Assembly: GCA_002238855.1 (NCBI GenBank)
Contig: MPND01000031.1
Location: 1-45,065 of the forward strand
Source of the DNA: SAR202 cluster bacterium bin90
GTDB lineage: Bacteria; Chloroflexota; Dehalococcoidia; Lucifugimonadales; JADFKI01
Reading direction: 5' to 3'
Length of the DNA stretch: 45,065 bases
Shown here: positions 32,497 to 41,140 of the stretch, one piece after another
Numbering within the stretch: the stretch's first letter is position 1
Layout: every line of letters begins with the position of its first letter
Made by a program: the position numbers and the translations under genes
Notes under the pieces: generated by a model
Database searches by the model: none
Seen by the model: the letters and a program-made list of their open reading frames with translations, nothing else
Told to the model about the DNA's origin: nothing

Positions 32497-33284
32497 TGCC
32501 TGATGCGTCCCCGCCCGTCAGGGCGTCGCTATTCGTGACCTGCATCATCGACCAGCTTTACCCGGAAGTCGGCGAGAGCACCGTCTCCGTTCTGAGGCGT
32601 CTCGGCGTTGACCTTGACTTCCCGTCAGGGCAGACCTGCTGCGGACAGCCAGCCTTCAACGCAGGCTTCTGGAACGACGCCAAGCCCCTCGCCCGGCGCA
32701 CCATCGACACCCTGCAAAGCGACAGATATGTCGTGGCCCCCTCTGGCTCCTGCGCCAGCATGATGCGCGTATTCTACGCTGAGCTCTTCCACGACGAACC
32801 GGAAATGCAGAGCCGGATCGCCTCCCTGGCAAGCCGCACATTCGAACTCTCAGAGTTCATCGTCGATGTCCTCGGCATCACCGACGTTGGCTCCTACGCC
32901 TCTACGGACGCCTCCAAATCAAAACGGAAAGTAACCTACCACGAGGGCTGCCACCTGCGCCGCGAACTCGGCGCTCTGACCCAGCCGCGCGCCTTGCTGA
33001 ACTCCCTCCCGGGACTTGAGCTGGTCGAAATGGACCAGTCGGAAGTATGCTGCGGATTCGGCGGCACCTTCTCCGTCAAGTACTCAGATATTTCCGGAGC
33101 CATTTTAAACGACAAAATCAACTTCGCCGCTAACACCGGTGCCGAATCCCTCACCGCATGCGATAGCAGCTGCCTGATGCATATCGGCGGCGGAATCCAG
33201 AAGCGCGGCGTCCCGATAAGGCCGGTCCATTTGGCAACACTCATTGACGAACAACTGTCAGGAACGGTTCCCGATGCAAGTTAA
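32496..33284 (+). CDS. lutA: L-lactate utilization protein LutA (CCG-domain)
   Basis: A protein of 262 residues; the start at 32496 is set by the ATGA overlap with the upstream gene. It carries two cysteine-rich CCG domains: TCCGQPAFNAG near residues 47-57 and VCCGFGGTFSVK near 184-195, with GSCASM and CDSSCLMHI and a YHEGCHLRRELG block between. These cysteines bind iron-sulfur clusters in LutA/GlpC-like subunits. LutABC oxidises L-lactate to pyruvate. A stretch near 128-145 (SYASTDASKSKRK) is a low-complexity insert. It overlaps lutB by 11 bases. Confidence 0.93.
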   Translation: MPDASPPVRASLFVTCIIDQLYPEVGESTVSVLRRLGVDLDFPSGQTCCGQPAFNAGFWNDAKPLARRTIDTLQSDRYVVAPSGSCASMMRVFYAELFHDEPEMQSRIASLASRTFELSEFIVDVLGITDVGSYASTDASKSKRKVTYHEGCHLRRELGALTQPRALLNSLPGLELVEMDQSEVCCGFGGTFSVKYSDISGAILNDKINFAANTGAESLTACDSSCLMHIGGGIQKRGVPIRPVHLATLIDEQLSGTVPDAS

Positions 33285-34680
33285 GACGAAGCAATTCAAC
33301 GAAGCCGCCAGTTCCGCCCTGGAAGACGAAAAAATCCAGGCAAATCTTCTCGGATTATACGGCGGATTCCATCAGGCGCGTCTAGATGCATCCGCCGCTA
33401 CCACGGACTGGGACAAACTCCAGGATCGGGGTCGTGCAATCAAGGCGCACACAATCGATAACCTCGACATCTACCTCCGGATGGCCGAGGAAAACGTCCG
33501 CAAAGCTGGTGGAAAAGTCTTCTTCGCAAGAGACTCCGAAGAGGCAACCCGCTATGTAACCGATCTTGCCACCGCCAAGGGTGTCAAGACCGTCGTTAAG
33601 AGCAAGTCCATGGTCTCGGAAGAGATGGGGCTAAACGAGCGTCTGGAAGAAGCAGGCATCGAGTCGGTTGAGACCGACCTTGGCGAGTACATTATCCAGC
33701 TCGCAGGCGAAGCCCCGTTCCATATCATAGCTCCCGCCATCCACAAGTCCCGCGAGGATGTTTCCGAGTTGTTTGAAGACAAGCTCAACTCCCCGCGATA
33801 CACCGGCATTAACGACCTTGCCCAGGAGGCGCGTCGCCAGCTCCGCGAGAAGTTCATTGCCGCGGACATGGGCATCACCGGCGCTAACTTCATCGTCGCC
33901 GAGACTGGCACACTGGTACTCGTTACCAACGAGGGTAATGGCCGGATGTGTACTTCGATGCCCCGCATTCATGTCGCCATAACCGGAATGGAAAAGGTCG
34001 TGCCCTCGATTGAAGACATGGGCATTATGTTGCGCCTTCTCATCCGTTCTGCTACGGGACAGAGAATCTCCAGCTATGTTACCGCCGTAACTGGTCCCCG
34101 CGGCCAGGATGATGAGGACGGCCCTGAAGAATTCCACCTGGTCATCGTTGATAATGGGCGCTCAAAGCTCCTTGCCGACCCCGATCTGCGTGAAGCGCTT
34201 TATTGCCTCCGCTGTGGCGCCTGCCTTAACGCCTGCCCTGTATATCGCAAGGTCGGTGGTCACTCATACGGATGGGTGTATCCCGGTCCCATTGGCGCAA
34301 TCGTATCCCCGATGCTGACTAACCTTTCTGATGCGAAGGACCTGCCTTACGCCAGCAGCTTGTGCGGCGCCTGCAAAGAAGCCTGCCCGGTAAAGATAAA
34401 TTTGCCCAGAATGCTCCTCTACCTCCGCAGACAGCTCGCTGAAGGGGACAACTATCCGCAACACAGGACATCCACCACCAAGGAGCGCCTCGCAATGAAA
34501 GCCTGGCGCATTGCCGCTTCAAGCCCACTGACCATGGCACTCGCCAACAAGGTGGGAAGGCTTGCGCAGCCCTTGTTGTCGGCTGTCGGCACATCATCGT
34601 CGCCGCTCACAGGTTGGACTCGCCACCGCGCCATTCCCCGAATATCTGCCCGACCGTTCCGCAAGCGCTGGAAGTCATGA
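33274..34680 (+). CDS. lutB: L-lactate utilization iron-sulfur protein LutB
   Basis: A protein of 468 residues starting inside the end of lutA. The N-terminal LUD domain (~60-300) has the GITGANFIVAETGTLVLVTNEGNGRM core. Two ferredoxin-like cluster sites follow: CLRCGACLNACPVY (~311-324) and CGACKEACPV (~366-375). The C-terminal tail is basic and typical of LutB. It carries electrons from lactate oxidation. There are 171 bases before lutC, in which I see no gene or terminator. Confidence 0.95.
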   Translation: MQVKTKQFNEAASSALEDEKIQANLLGLYGGFHQARLDASAATTDWDKLQDRGRAIKAHTIDNLDIYLRMAEENVRKAGGKVFFARDSEEATRYVTDLATAKGVKTVVKSKSMVSEEMGLNERLEEAGIESVETDLGEYIIQLAGEAPFHIIAPAIHKSREDVSELFEDKLNSPRYTGINDLAQEARRQLREKFIAADMGITGANFIVAETGTLVLVTNEGNGRMCTSMPRIHVAITGMEKVVPSIEDMGIMLRLLIRSATGQRISSYVTAVTGPRGQDDEDGPEEFHLVIVDNGRSKLLADPDLREALYCLRCGACLNACPVYRKVGGHSYGWVYPGPIGAIVSPMLTNLSDAKDLPYASSLCGACKEACPVKINLPRMLLYLRRQLAEGDNYPQHRTSTTKERLAMKAWRIAASSPLTMALANKVGRLAQPLLSAVGTSSSPLTGWTRHRAIPRISARPFRKRWKS

Positions 34681-34851
34681 GATCTTGCTCCAGCGACGAC
34701 AAAGATAGTTACTATCAGTCAGACGTAGGTTCTTCGGGCGACTTCTGAGTTGCGTCATACTAAAGCATGCTCACGCCTACGGCGCATGAACGCCCCGGTA
34801 GTCAGTTCATCAGAGGATTCGAGGAAGCATTCGAAGGAGAATAAAGGACGA

Positions 34852-35598
34852 ATGAAATCGGAAGATTTCCTCTCCAACTTAAGCCGCAATCTCGGACGCG
34901 AATCCGAAGGCAAACTGACGCCGGATGTAACGACTCATCTCTCACTCAACGAGGAGCAAGTGAAGGCGAGGGCCCGGCGGATTGCAGACGATATTGCCGC
35001 CCGCGCAGACGAACTCATGACTAGCTTTGAACGGACCGCAGCAGGAGCAGCCTGGAACGTCTTTCGTACTACATCGGCGCAGGATGCCGCCTCGTATATT
35101 CGCCAAGTCGCGCAGGATGTAGAGGCTCGCACCATGCTTCGCTCTGACCACAACACCCTGGAGAACCTGGACATCGAAAATGCTATGCGAGGCACGGGCA
35201 TTTCACTGGAAATCATGGCACTTGACGATGCTCGAGGAGGCCTTACGGCGGAGGACGAACGAAGTCGATTGCGCCAAAAGGCAATTGTCGCTGACATAGG
35301 AATAACGGGTGTTGACTACGCGATCGCAGAAACCGGCTCGTGTGTACTGCTGCCGCGCAAAGGATTGAGCCGCGTGATCTCCCTACTTCCTCCCGTTCAC
35401 GTAGCCGTCGTTGAGTCGGGGCAGGTCCTGCCCAGCCTCGATGAGCTCTTCACATTACGCCGAGAGGACTTCCTTAACGGAGACCTCGGTAGCTACATGA
35501 ACCTGGTAAGCGGTCCTAGCAGGTCAGCGGATATTGAGTATCAGCTGGTAACAGGGGTGCATGGCCCCGGTGAAGTGCATGTGATCTTGCTCGGGTGA
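34852..35598 (+). CDS. lutC: L-lactate utilization protein LutC (LUD domain)
   Basis: A protein of 248 residues from the ATG at 34852, with AAGGA five bases upstream and AAGGAG further up; a longer frame to 34750 lacks a signal. A single LUD domain with VADIGITGVDYAIAETGSCVLLPRKGLSRVISLLPPVHVAVVESGQVLPSLDEL and the glycine-rich end SGPSRSADIEYQLVTGVHGPGEVHVILLG, which is the LutC/YkgG signature. It completes the LutABC lactate dehydrogenase set and is convergent with glycerate kinase, 22 bases away. Confidence 0.93.
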   Translation: MKSEDFLSNLSRNLGRESEGKLTPDVTTHLSLNEEQVKARARRIADDIAARADELMTSFERTAAGAAWNVFRTTSAQDAASYIRQVAQDVEARTMLRSDHNTLENLDIENAMRGTGISLEIMALDDARGGLTAEDERSRLRQKAIVADIGITGVDYAIAETGSCVLLPRKGLSRVISLLPPVHVAVVESGQVLPSLDELFTLRREDFLNGDLGSYMNLVSGPSRSADIEYQLVTGVHGPGEVHVILLG

Positions 35599-35620
35599 AT
35601 GGAGGGTAGGGAAGATCCAC

Positions 35621-36772
35621 TCACATCTTCTGAGATAGTCCACCGCCTACTTTAAGCAGCCTCATAACCTGCTCGGTGGTGTTGGCAATTAATTCAGCGG
35701 CCCTATCCGAAGCCTCGTCCAACGTCATCGGACCGGCCGTTATAGCAGTTAGCGCGTCAATGCCATATTCGTGAACGTCCTGAAATCCTGCGCCCAAAGA
35801 ACCGCTGATGCCGACTACTGGAATACCTAGTCTCTTGGCGCGACCTGCAACACCTACTGGCGCTTTGTTGTAGATGGTTGAGTGGTCCATGCTTCCCTCG
35901 CCAGTAATGACTAGGTCGCACCCTGTAAGATAGTCGTCAAGCCCTACGGTGTCGAGAACGATATCTACGCCTGCACGAAGCTGGCCGCCTACGAAGGCAA
36001 TTAACCCGCCTCCGAGGCCGCCTGCAGCTCCCGACCCAGGCACATCTCCGATCTCCGTTCCGATGTCCCGCTTCACGACTTCTGCGAAGTGCGACAAGGC
36101 AGCATCAAGTTCAGCAATCATTTCTTGAGTCGCGCCCTTCTGGGGTCCGTAGATCTCGGATGCGCCCGTAGGGCCGGTTAAGGGATTGTTAACATCGCAG
36201 GCTACCAGAAACTCACACTCCTCGACTTTGGAGTGCAGACCGGACATGTCAATTCTGCTTAGCCGTGCCAGCGGGGCCCCACCAAATTCCAAGTCATTGC
36301 CGGAGCTATCCAGCAGTCTGACGCCGAGCGCCTGTGCCATACCCGCTCCCGCGTCGTTTGTTGCGCTTCCGCCGATTCCGATTATGAAGCGTCGGTAGCC
36401 GGAGTCCATAGCCTGACGCATGGCCTCGCCCAGCCCGTAGGTCGTTGCAATTAGTGGATTGCGCTCTTCTTCGGCTAATAGAGCTAGTCCGGAAGTTCGC
36501 GCCATCTCAATTACAGCCGTAACTCCGTCGCCCATCGCACCCCATTCGGCGGAGCGGCGGTCCCCAAGTGGGCCCATGACCTCTATTTCATGAATGTTCC
36601 CGCCTGAACCCTCAATGAGGGTTTCAAGAGTGCCGTCGCCTCCATCTGCAACCGGCACTGAAACGATCTCTGCAAGAGGGAATACGCGCTTGATGCCTTC
36701 GCTTGCCGCGGTCGCCGCATCCAGTGCCGATATGCTGCCTTTGAACGCCTGTGGCGCAATCACTATTTTCAT
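35621..36772 (-). CDS. glycerate 2-kinase (class II, GarK/GlxK family)
   Basis: A protein of 383 residues of the usual length. It begins MKIVIAPQAFKGSISALDAATA and has VPVADGGDGTLETL, FIIGIGGSATNDAGAGMAQALG (~131-152), LVACDVNNPLTGPTGAS, and DLVITGEGSMDHSTIYNKAPVGVA, all hallmarks of the family. It phosphorylates D-glycerate at C2 to give 2-phosphoglycerate for glycolysis. It ends next to lutC, so lactate and glycerate use may be linked in this organism, though on opposite strands. A TATAAT lies so close to the ATG that the transcript probably has almost no leader. Confidence 0.95.
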   Translation of the reverse strand: MKIVIAPQAFKGSISALDAATAASEGIKRVFPLAEIVSVPVADGGDGTLETLIEGSGGNIHEIEVMGPLGDRRSAEWGAMGDGVTAVIEMARTSGLALLAEEERNPLIATTYGLGEAMRQAMDSGYRRFIIGIGGSATNDAGAGMAQALGVRLLDSSGNDLEFGGAPLARLSRIDMSGLHSKVEECEFLVACDVNNPLTGPTGASEIYGPQKGATQEMIAELDAALSHFAEVVKRDIGTEIGDVPGSGAAGGLGGGLIAFVGGQLRAGVDIVLDTVGLDDYLTGCDLVITGEGSMDHSTIYNKAPVGVAGRAKRLGIPVVGISGSLGAGFQDVHEYGIDALTAITAGPMTLDEASDRAAELIANTTEQVMRLLKVGGGLSQKM

Positions 36773-36780
36773 AATGCGGA

Positions 36781-36786
36781 ATTATA
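36781..36786 (-). promoter_or_regulatory. -10 box of a near-leaderless glycerate kinase promoter
   Basis: On the minus strand a perfect TATAAT lies 8 bases before the ATG of glycerate kinase. Transcription would start 2-3 bases before the start codon. No good -35 box is visible at 17 bases. Confidence 0.5.
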
Positions 36787-37210
36787 TCACTCGCTACATT
36801 CTGATGTGTGCATCGCGTTCTGTCACATGCAGTCGAGTGACCTGTGGCAGGGTAGGGGACTGGGACGCCAAGCCGATCGCTAATCAGGCAGTCAATTTGG
36901 GTGCAATGAAAATCCTCAGATATCCCCCAGGTCATTTGCATACAACTCCTAAGACCACAATAAATGACTGCAACGAATTCAGATGATGGAGGAGAGTTCC
37001 TAATCGGCGCTGATTCATCGTCCGCTGCCTTCATCGCAGTTGCAATCCTTAGGTCAGTTCTCACTGTAAGATTGACGCCAGACTATTAAGAACCCATTTT
37101 CTGTAAGAATATTAATATATGCACGAAACTGCGGATTCGCCGTCCAGTTTCCCGTGAAACTGCAATTTATTCACCTTGACTATATGTCGATATTCAAATA
37201 ACCTCTAATA
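36787..37210. other. gene-free region between glycerate kinase and the PIN module
   Basis: About 420 bases. The longest plausible plus-strand frame here (36964 to ~37090, 41 codons from MTATNSDDGGEF) has a ribosome binding site of no quality and no family match. The last 130 bases are strongly AT-rich and probably hold the promoter for the antitoxin gene. Nothing else clear was seen. Confidence 0.5.
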
Positions 37211-37702
37211 ATGCCAAGAACACGCGAGCACTCAGACCCAACCCGGCAGATATATGCCTCCATAAGAGAGGACATTTATCTGGCTGCAAAGGCGCGTGCC
37301 GCCGAATTGCGACTGCCAATGCGGCGCTTCTTGGAAGAGGCACTTGTAAGTGCTATCAGCGACAGGGCGTCATTGGGACGGGAAGGGCAAGAGTCGATAC
37401 CGGAAACTGTTGTCAAGCCCTCTATCTGGGACGACCAGTACATTGGGACCCAGGCAAGTCAGCCGATCGGTGCGCCACTAGATCTGTCAGATGATGAAGC
37501 CCGGCGTCTTGCGCTTGAGGCATTTGAGCGGCAAGATGAAACTCTCGAATCCGAGAGACCAGACGGGGCGGACCACACTGAGTTTAGAGTCGAAGGAACG
37601 GTCGGTGACCCGGTTGAAATTTCTGACGATGAAGCTGCAGAGTTAGTGCGCAAGGCACTAATGCTCAATGCCGTCGTAGTCGAGAGGGTGGGCGATGACT
37701 GA
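37211..37702 (+). CDS. putative antitoxin of a PIN-domain pair
   Basis: A protein of 163 residues. The first ~55 residues (RQIYASIREDIYLAAKARAAELRLPMRRFLEEALVSAI) read like a ribbon-helix-helix unit: a strand, then two helices, as found in VapB-type repressors. The C-terminal part contains two related motifs, APLDLSDDEARRLALEAFERQDE and DPVEISDDEAAELVRKALMLN, an internal duplication that may bind the toxin. It overlaps the PIN gene by 8 bases, the usual antitoxin-toxin arrangement, and would bind its own promoter. No Shine-Dalgarno lies before the ATG. Longer than most VapB antitoxins (~80 residues). The domain call is by pattern only. Confidence 0.65.
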   Translation: MPRTREHSDPTRQIYASIREDIYLAAKARAAELRLPMRRFLEEALVSAISDRASLGREGQESIPETVVKPSIWDDQYIGTQASQPIGAPLDLSDDEARRLALEAFERQDETLESERPDGADHTEFRVEGTVGDPVEISDDEAAELVRKALMLNAVVVERVGDD

Positions 37703-38084
37703 TATTCTTCTTGACACTACGTTGTTCGACGACCTTCGAAAGGGTGATTCGGAGGCCCACAAGATAGTGGAGGCCATACTGGAAGGTGATGTCAACGCAG
37801 TGGTTTCACCCATGACAGTATGCGAACTCTGGCGAAGCGAAGACATGGACAGGCGTGTTGAGATCGGATATCTCGGAGTTCTCCGATTCGTCAAAGAAGC
37901 TCTTCCGGACATAGAAATTGCGAGAACTGCTGGATTGTGGCTAACGAATTCTCAACAGGAGACTCAGCGTGATCCAGCGTGCATTGCAATAGTCGCGGCG
38001 ACGGCGTCCCGACTGGGCATTCCGATTTGCACGCGAGACGATGACGCCTTTCGTCCGTTTGATGTTGAGATCTCTCCTTACTGA
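37695..38084 (+). CDS. PIN-domain protein, VapC-like, with one acidic residue missing
   Basis: A protein of 129 residues starting inside the antitoxin gene. PIN ribonuclease features: Asp7 in LLDTTLFDDL, Glu44 in TVCELW, and Asp115 in CTRDDDAF. The third acidic residue, usually Asp in 'DA.IAATA', is Ile97 here (PACIAIVAATA), with Asp93 four residues earlier. The active site may therefore be weakened or use a shifted Asp. VapC toxins cut tRNA or rRNA and are held by their antitoxin. It could also be a non-toxic PIN regulator. Confidence 0.75.
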   Translation: MTDILLDTTLFDDLRKGDSEAHKIVEAILEGDVNAVVSPMTVCELWRSEDMDRRVEIGYLGVLRFVKEALPDIEIARTAGLWLTNSQQETQRDPACIAIVAATASRLGIPICTRDDDAFRPFDVEISPY

Positions 38085-38383
38085 TCCGCTTACATCGCCA
38101 TACCAAATCAAAACAGTAAATTTGGCCTCCTCCTACAATTGTCCCTCCTCACCACCGCTGTCACAGTCTCATAACTCAACAGCGAAGCGCTTAAATGCAA
38201 CCTAACCAAAACGTTTTGGATGCCTCGCCGTGCTTGTTTGTTGCTCGTACTCACGCTACGATGAATCGTGTGGAAATTGAGTACACTGGATTCAAATCTC
38301 GCGACATCCTAAGGCATGAGGGTCACTCGTCATCGTTTGAGGTACCTTAAATGTCGTGAGACACATCTCAGGCGGGGACCCCA
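38085..38383. other. intergenic region before nfeD
   Basis: 299 bases with no convincing frame. The one clear element is the perfect palindrome at 38206-38219. The final part before the nfeD start contains AGGCGGGGA, a weak ribosome binding site. Confidence 0.45.
38206..38219. promoter_or_regulatory. perfect 14-base palindrome, LacI-type operator candidate
   Basis: CCAAAACGTTTTGG is a perfect inverted repeat centred on CG, the shape of operators bound by LacI-family repressors. It lies 165 bases before nfeD and 122 bases after the PIN gene. No LacI-family regulator gene is in the window. Confidence 0.4.
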
Positions 38384-39766
38384 ATGGTTAGACACTGCAT
38401 CGCTGCATCGCTCTTGTTACTCGGCTTTTGTGGATTTCTTGCGTTCCATGCCCTGAGCCTAGCCGAGGCGGAAAATCACGAAGCCCACGTACTGGTAATT
38501 GACGATGCAATAACACACTTGGAGGCCAAGCGTTTCTCCAAGGCAATTCAGGATGCGAGCGACGCTGGGGCATATCTGCTCGTGGTCCAGTTAAGCACAC
38601 CTGGAGGCCTATTCGATTCCACGCGATCAATGGTGGAGGATATCTTTGCGTCTCCGATCCCAGTGGTAGTGTTCGTATCACCTGCCGGAGGGCGTGCCGC
38701 GTCGGCCGGCACATTCATAACTGCCGCCGGGCATGTCGCAGCGATGGCACCCGCGACAAATATCGGCGCGGCAGCACCAGTGAGTGCGGGAGGTGAGGAT
38801 CTGCCTGAGACCATTAAGGCGAAGGCGACTCAGGATGCCTCGGCATTTCTACGTAGCATCGCAACGCAACGCAATCGAAATGGGGATGCCCTTGAAGCCA
38901 CTGTCCTTGAGTCAGCGTCGTATTCGGCTGAAGAAGCGTTGGAGCTTCAAGTCGTTGACCTAACTGCCGAGAATCTGAACGACTTGCTTGCTCAACTTCA
39001 CGGAATGACTGTCGACTTCAATGGTGAACAAATAGAGTTGGATACGGACGGGCTGACGTTAACGACTCTTGAGCGGACGCCTGTAGATCACTTCATAAGA
39101 TTTCTCGCCAATCCGAATATTGCCTTTCTGCTGCTTACAATCGGCGGAATCGGAATCATCGTCGAACTCTTCAGTCCCGGACTGATTGGACCGGGCGCAG
39201 TTGGAGTCATTGCCTTGACGCTCGCGTTCCTTGCATTCGGGAATCTTCCGGTCAATTGGGTTGGCGTAGGTTTGATAGTCTTGGCACTCGCCCTATTTTT
39301 CCTGGAGTCACAAGCTCCGGGCATAGGCATATTCGGCGTATCCGGTTCTATTTCCTTTCTAGCGGGGGCATTCCTGCTGTTCGGCAACGTCAGTTTCACT
39401 CCTGAAGTTCCGGAATTGCCAGAGGCGCCGAACTTCACTCTGAATCTGTGGATAATCGGCGCAATGTGCGCGGTGCTGTTCACTTCGATGGCGTTTACGC
39501 TAAGAGCAGTAAGGCAGGCTCGCCGCACCCCATCCTATTACGACCACTCTGCCAGCAACCCGGAGAATCTGATAGGCAGTTTCGGCACGGCGACCACCGA
39601 TTTGGCCCCGACTGGAAGCGTACGTATTGCGGGCGAACAGTGGAGTGCGGTCTCGGAGAGCGGTGCGACCATATCCAACGGTGAGCGTGTTATGATAATT
39701 GAAGTAGATGGGCTGACTCTCAAGGTAGCGATAGACTCCACATTCTTCGAACAGACGGAGCAATGA
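38384..39766 (+). CDS. NfeD-type membrane serine protease (long form)
   Basis: A protein of 460 residues. A signal or anchor segment (~6-27) is followed by a ClpP-like serine protease domain: Ser107 in GGRAASAGTFI and Lys147 in KATQDASAFLRSIA, the Ser-Lys dyad of the NfeD/1510-N family. Four or five membrane segments follow (~233-345 and ~365-385), including FFLESQAPGIGIFGVSG. The C-terminal OB-like NfeDC domain (~400-455) carries IGSFGTATTDLAPTGSVRIAGEQWSA. Long NfeD proteins cleave stomatin-like partners, and a slipin gene is in the same operon. Its stop overlaps the next gene (ATGA). Confidence 0.9.
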   Translation: MVRHCIAASLLLLGFCGFLAFHALSLAEAENHEAHVLVIDDAITHLEAKRFSKAIQDASDAGAYLLVVQLSTPGGLFDSTRSMVEDIFASPIPVVVFVSPAGGRAASAGTFITAAGHVAAMAPATNIGAAAPVSAGGEDLPETIKAKATQDASAFLRSIATQRNRNGDALEATVLESASYSAEEALELQVVDLTAENLNDLLAQLHGMTVDFNGEQIELDTDGLTLTTLERTPVDHFIRFLANPNIAFLLLTIGGIGIIVELFSPGLIGPGAVGVIALTLAFLAFGNLPVNWVGVGLIVLALALFFLESQAPGIGIFGVSGSISFLAGAFLLFGNVSFTPEVPELPEAPNFTLNLWIIGAMCAVLFTSMAFTLRAVRQARRTPSYYDHSASNPENLIGSFGTATTDLAPTGSVRIAGEQWSAVSESGATISNGERVMIIEVDGLTLKVAIDSTFFEQTEQ

Positions 39767-40209
39767 TGAGCGCTGAAGCCTGGTGGATAGGGCTGGTCGT
39801 TCTAGCCCTCATATTATTTTTCATGGAAACTCAGATGCCCGGGATGGGTGTATTCGGCTTGGGCGGTGCCGTCTGTCTGGTGGTGGGCGCATTCATGCTG
39901 AGCGGCGGAAATCCTGCTGTGGTCGGCGGTGCGGCGATAATATCGGCCGGAACACTGGCACTTACAGTCAAAGCTATTTTTGAAGCACGCAGGGCAGGGA
40001 GGTATGCAAGCCCCACTGATCCCAAGAGACTCATAGGCCAGATTGGCACGGCAACAACTGCGCTCAACCCGCGGGGAAGCGTGCTCATTGCTGGAGAGCA
40101 ATGGACAGCATTAGCGGATTCTGGAAAGCCAGTGGCTGTTGGAGAACGTGTCATCATCCTAGAAGTTGAAGGACTGGTGTTAAAGGTGTTCAAGGCGGAC
40201 GAGGATTGA
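39763..40209 (+). CDS. NfeD-like short protein
   Basis: A protein of 148 residues that starts at the ATG overlapping the preceding stop; a second ATG at 39766 is equally possible. Two or three membrane segments (WIGLVVLALILFFMETQMPGMGVFGLGGAVCLVVGAFML) are followed by the OB-like domain IGQIGTATTALNPRGSVLIAGEQWTA. It resembles the C-terminal half of the upstream protein closely (LESQAPGIGIFG / METQMPGMGVFG; IGSFGTATTDLAPTGSVRIAGEQW / IGQIGTATTALNPRGSVLIAGEQW), so it is likely a partial duplication without the protease. It probably scaffolds the slipin. Confidence 0.88.
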   Translation: MMSAEAWWIGLVVLALILFFMETQMPGMGVFGLGGAVCLVVGAFMLSGGNPAVVGGAAIISAGTLALTVKAIFEARRAGRYASPTDPKRLIGQIGTATTALNPRGSVLIAGEQWTALADSGKPVAVGERVIILEVEGLVLKVFKADED

Positions 40210-40234
40210 TGCAGAGGTACAGGAGGACGATAAA

Positions 40235-41104
40235 ATGATCCCCTATATAAAGATTGTGCAGCAGTACGAATTGCTGGGCGTGTTTTGGCTTGGCAAGTTC
40301 GCCGGGCTTAAGCCACCAGGATTGCAGGTTCTGCTCTGGCCCTTCCACAGTACAAATACGATCGACTTGCGCGAAGATGTCATAGACATTCCTCGCCAGA
40401 CGAGCATCACAAGCGACAACGCCCCTATCGACATAGACTTCCTAGTGTACCTGCGGGTGCTGCCGAATGAGGCTCAGAAGTCGGTGCTGGAGGTCGTGGA
40501 CTACACGAGCGCGGTCATTGGCATCGCAACCACCACACTGCGTGCGGTAATCGGCGAGATGCCGCTGGACGATGTGCTGTCACAGCGAGAGCGCATCAAT
40601 GAGGAACTGCGCCTCAAACTCGACGAGATTACAGAGCGCTGGGGAATCAAGGTAACGCAGGTGGAGATAAGGGAAATCGAGCCGCCGCGCGACATTCAGG
40701 AGGCGATGAATCGCCAGATGTCCGCAGAGCGTGTACGTCGCGCAGCCATAATTGAGGCGGAAGGCACCCGACAGGCGGCGATTACCGTTGCAGAGGGTGA
40801 AAAGCAATCGGCCATTCTGAAGGCGGAGGGCGCGAGGCAGGCGGACATTCTCTCAGCCGAAGGCGACCAGCAAGCCGCCGTATTGCGCGCCGAGGGCTTC
40901 AGCACGGCATTGGATAAGGTGTATGGCGTGGCGCAGAATATCGACTCCAATACACTGAGTCTGCAGTACTTCGACACTCTCCAGAAGTTGGGTGAAAGCT
41001 CGTCCACCAAGTTCATCTTCCCAATGGAGTTCACGAGCCTTCTGCGCCCATTTACAGGAGGCAGGGCGGCCGCTTCAGAGAGCCGCGACGCGGCGGCCGA
41101 CTAG
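40235..41104 (+). CDS. SPFH/Band 7 (slipin/stomatin-like) protein
   Basis: A protein of 289 residues with AGGAGG before the ATG. The SPFH domain runs from IKIVQQYELLGVFWLGKFAGLKPPGLQVLLWPF through DVIDIPRQTSITSDNAPIDIDFLVYLRV to GIKVTQVEIREIEPPRDIQEAMNRQMSAERVRRAAIIEAEG. A coiled coil with repeated AEGxxQAAIxx units follows (~175-235). Unlike most slipins it lacks an N-terminal membrane segment, so it may attach to the membrane only by its surface or through the two NfeD proteins encoded just upstream. The trio is a known NfeD-slipin operon type linked to membrane quality control. Confidence 0.92.
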   Translation: MIPYIKIVQQYELLGVFWLGKFAGLKPPGLQVLLWPFHSTNTIDLREDVIDIPRQTSITSDNAPIDIDFLVYLRVLPNEAQKSVLEVVDYTSAVIGIATTTLRAVIGEMPLDDVLSQRERINEELRLKLDEITERWGIKVTQVEIREIEPPRDIQEAMNRQMSAERVRRAAIIEAEGTRQAAITVAEGEKQSAILKAEGARQADILSAEGDQQAAVLRAEGFSTALDKVYGVAQNIDSNTLSLQYFDTLQKLGESSSTKFIFPMEFTSLLRPFTGGRAAASESRDAAAD

Positions 41105-41140
41105 CGCAGGCGGGCAAGGAAAGTAGCTTGACGGAGTAAC

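Noticed and set aside
36594..37064. Frames of 130 (plus) and 146 (minus) codons around the start of glycerate kinase
   Set aside because: Both overlap the conserved 5' end of glycerate kinase and have no ribosome binding site or motifs.
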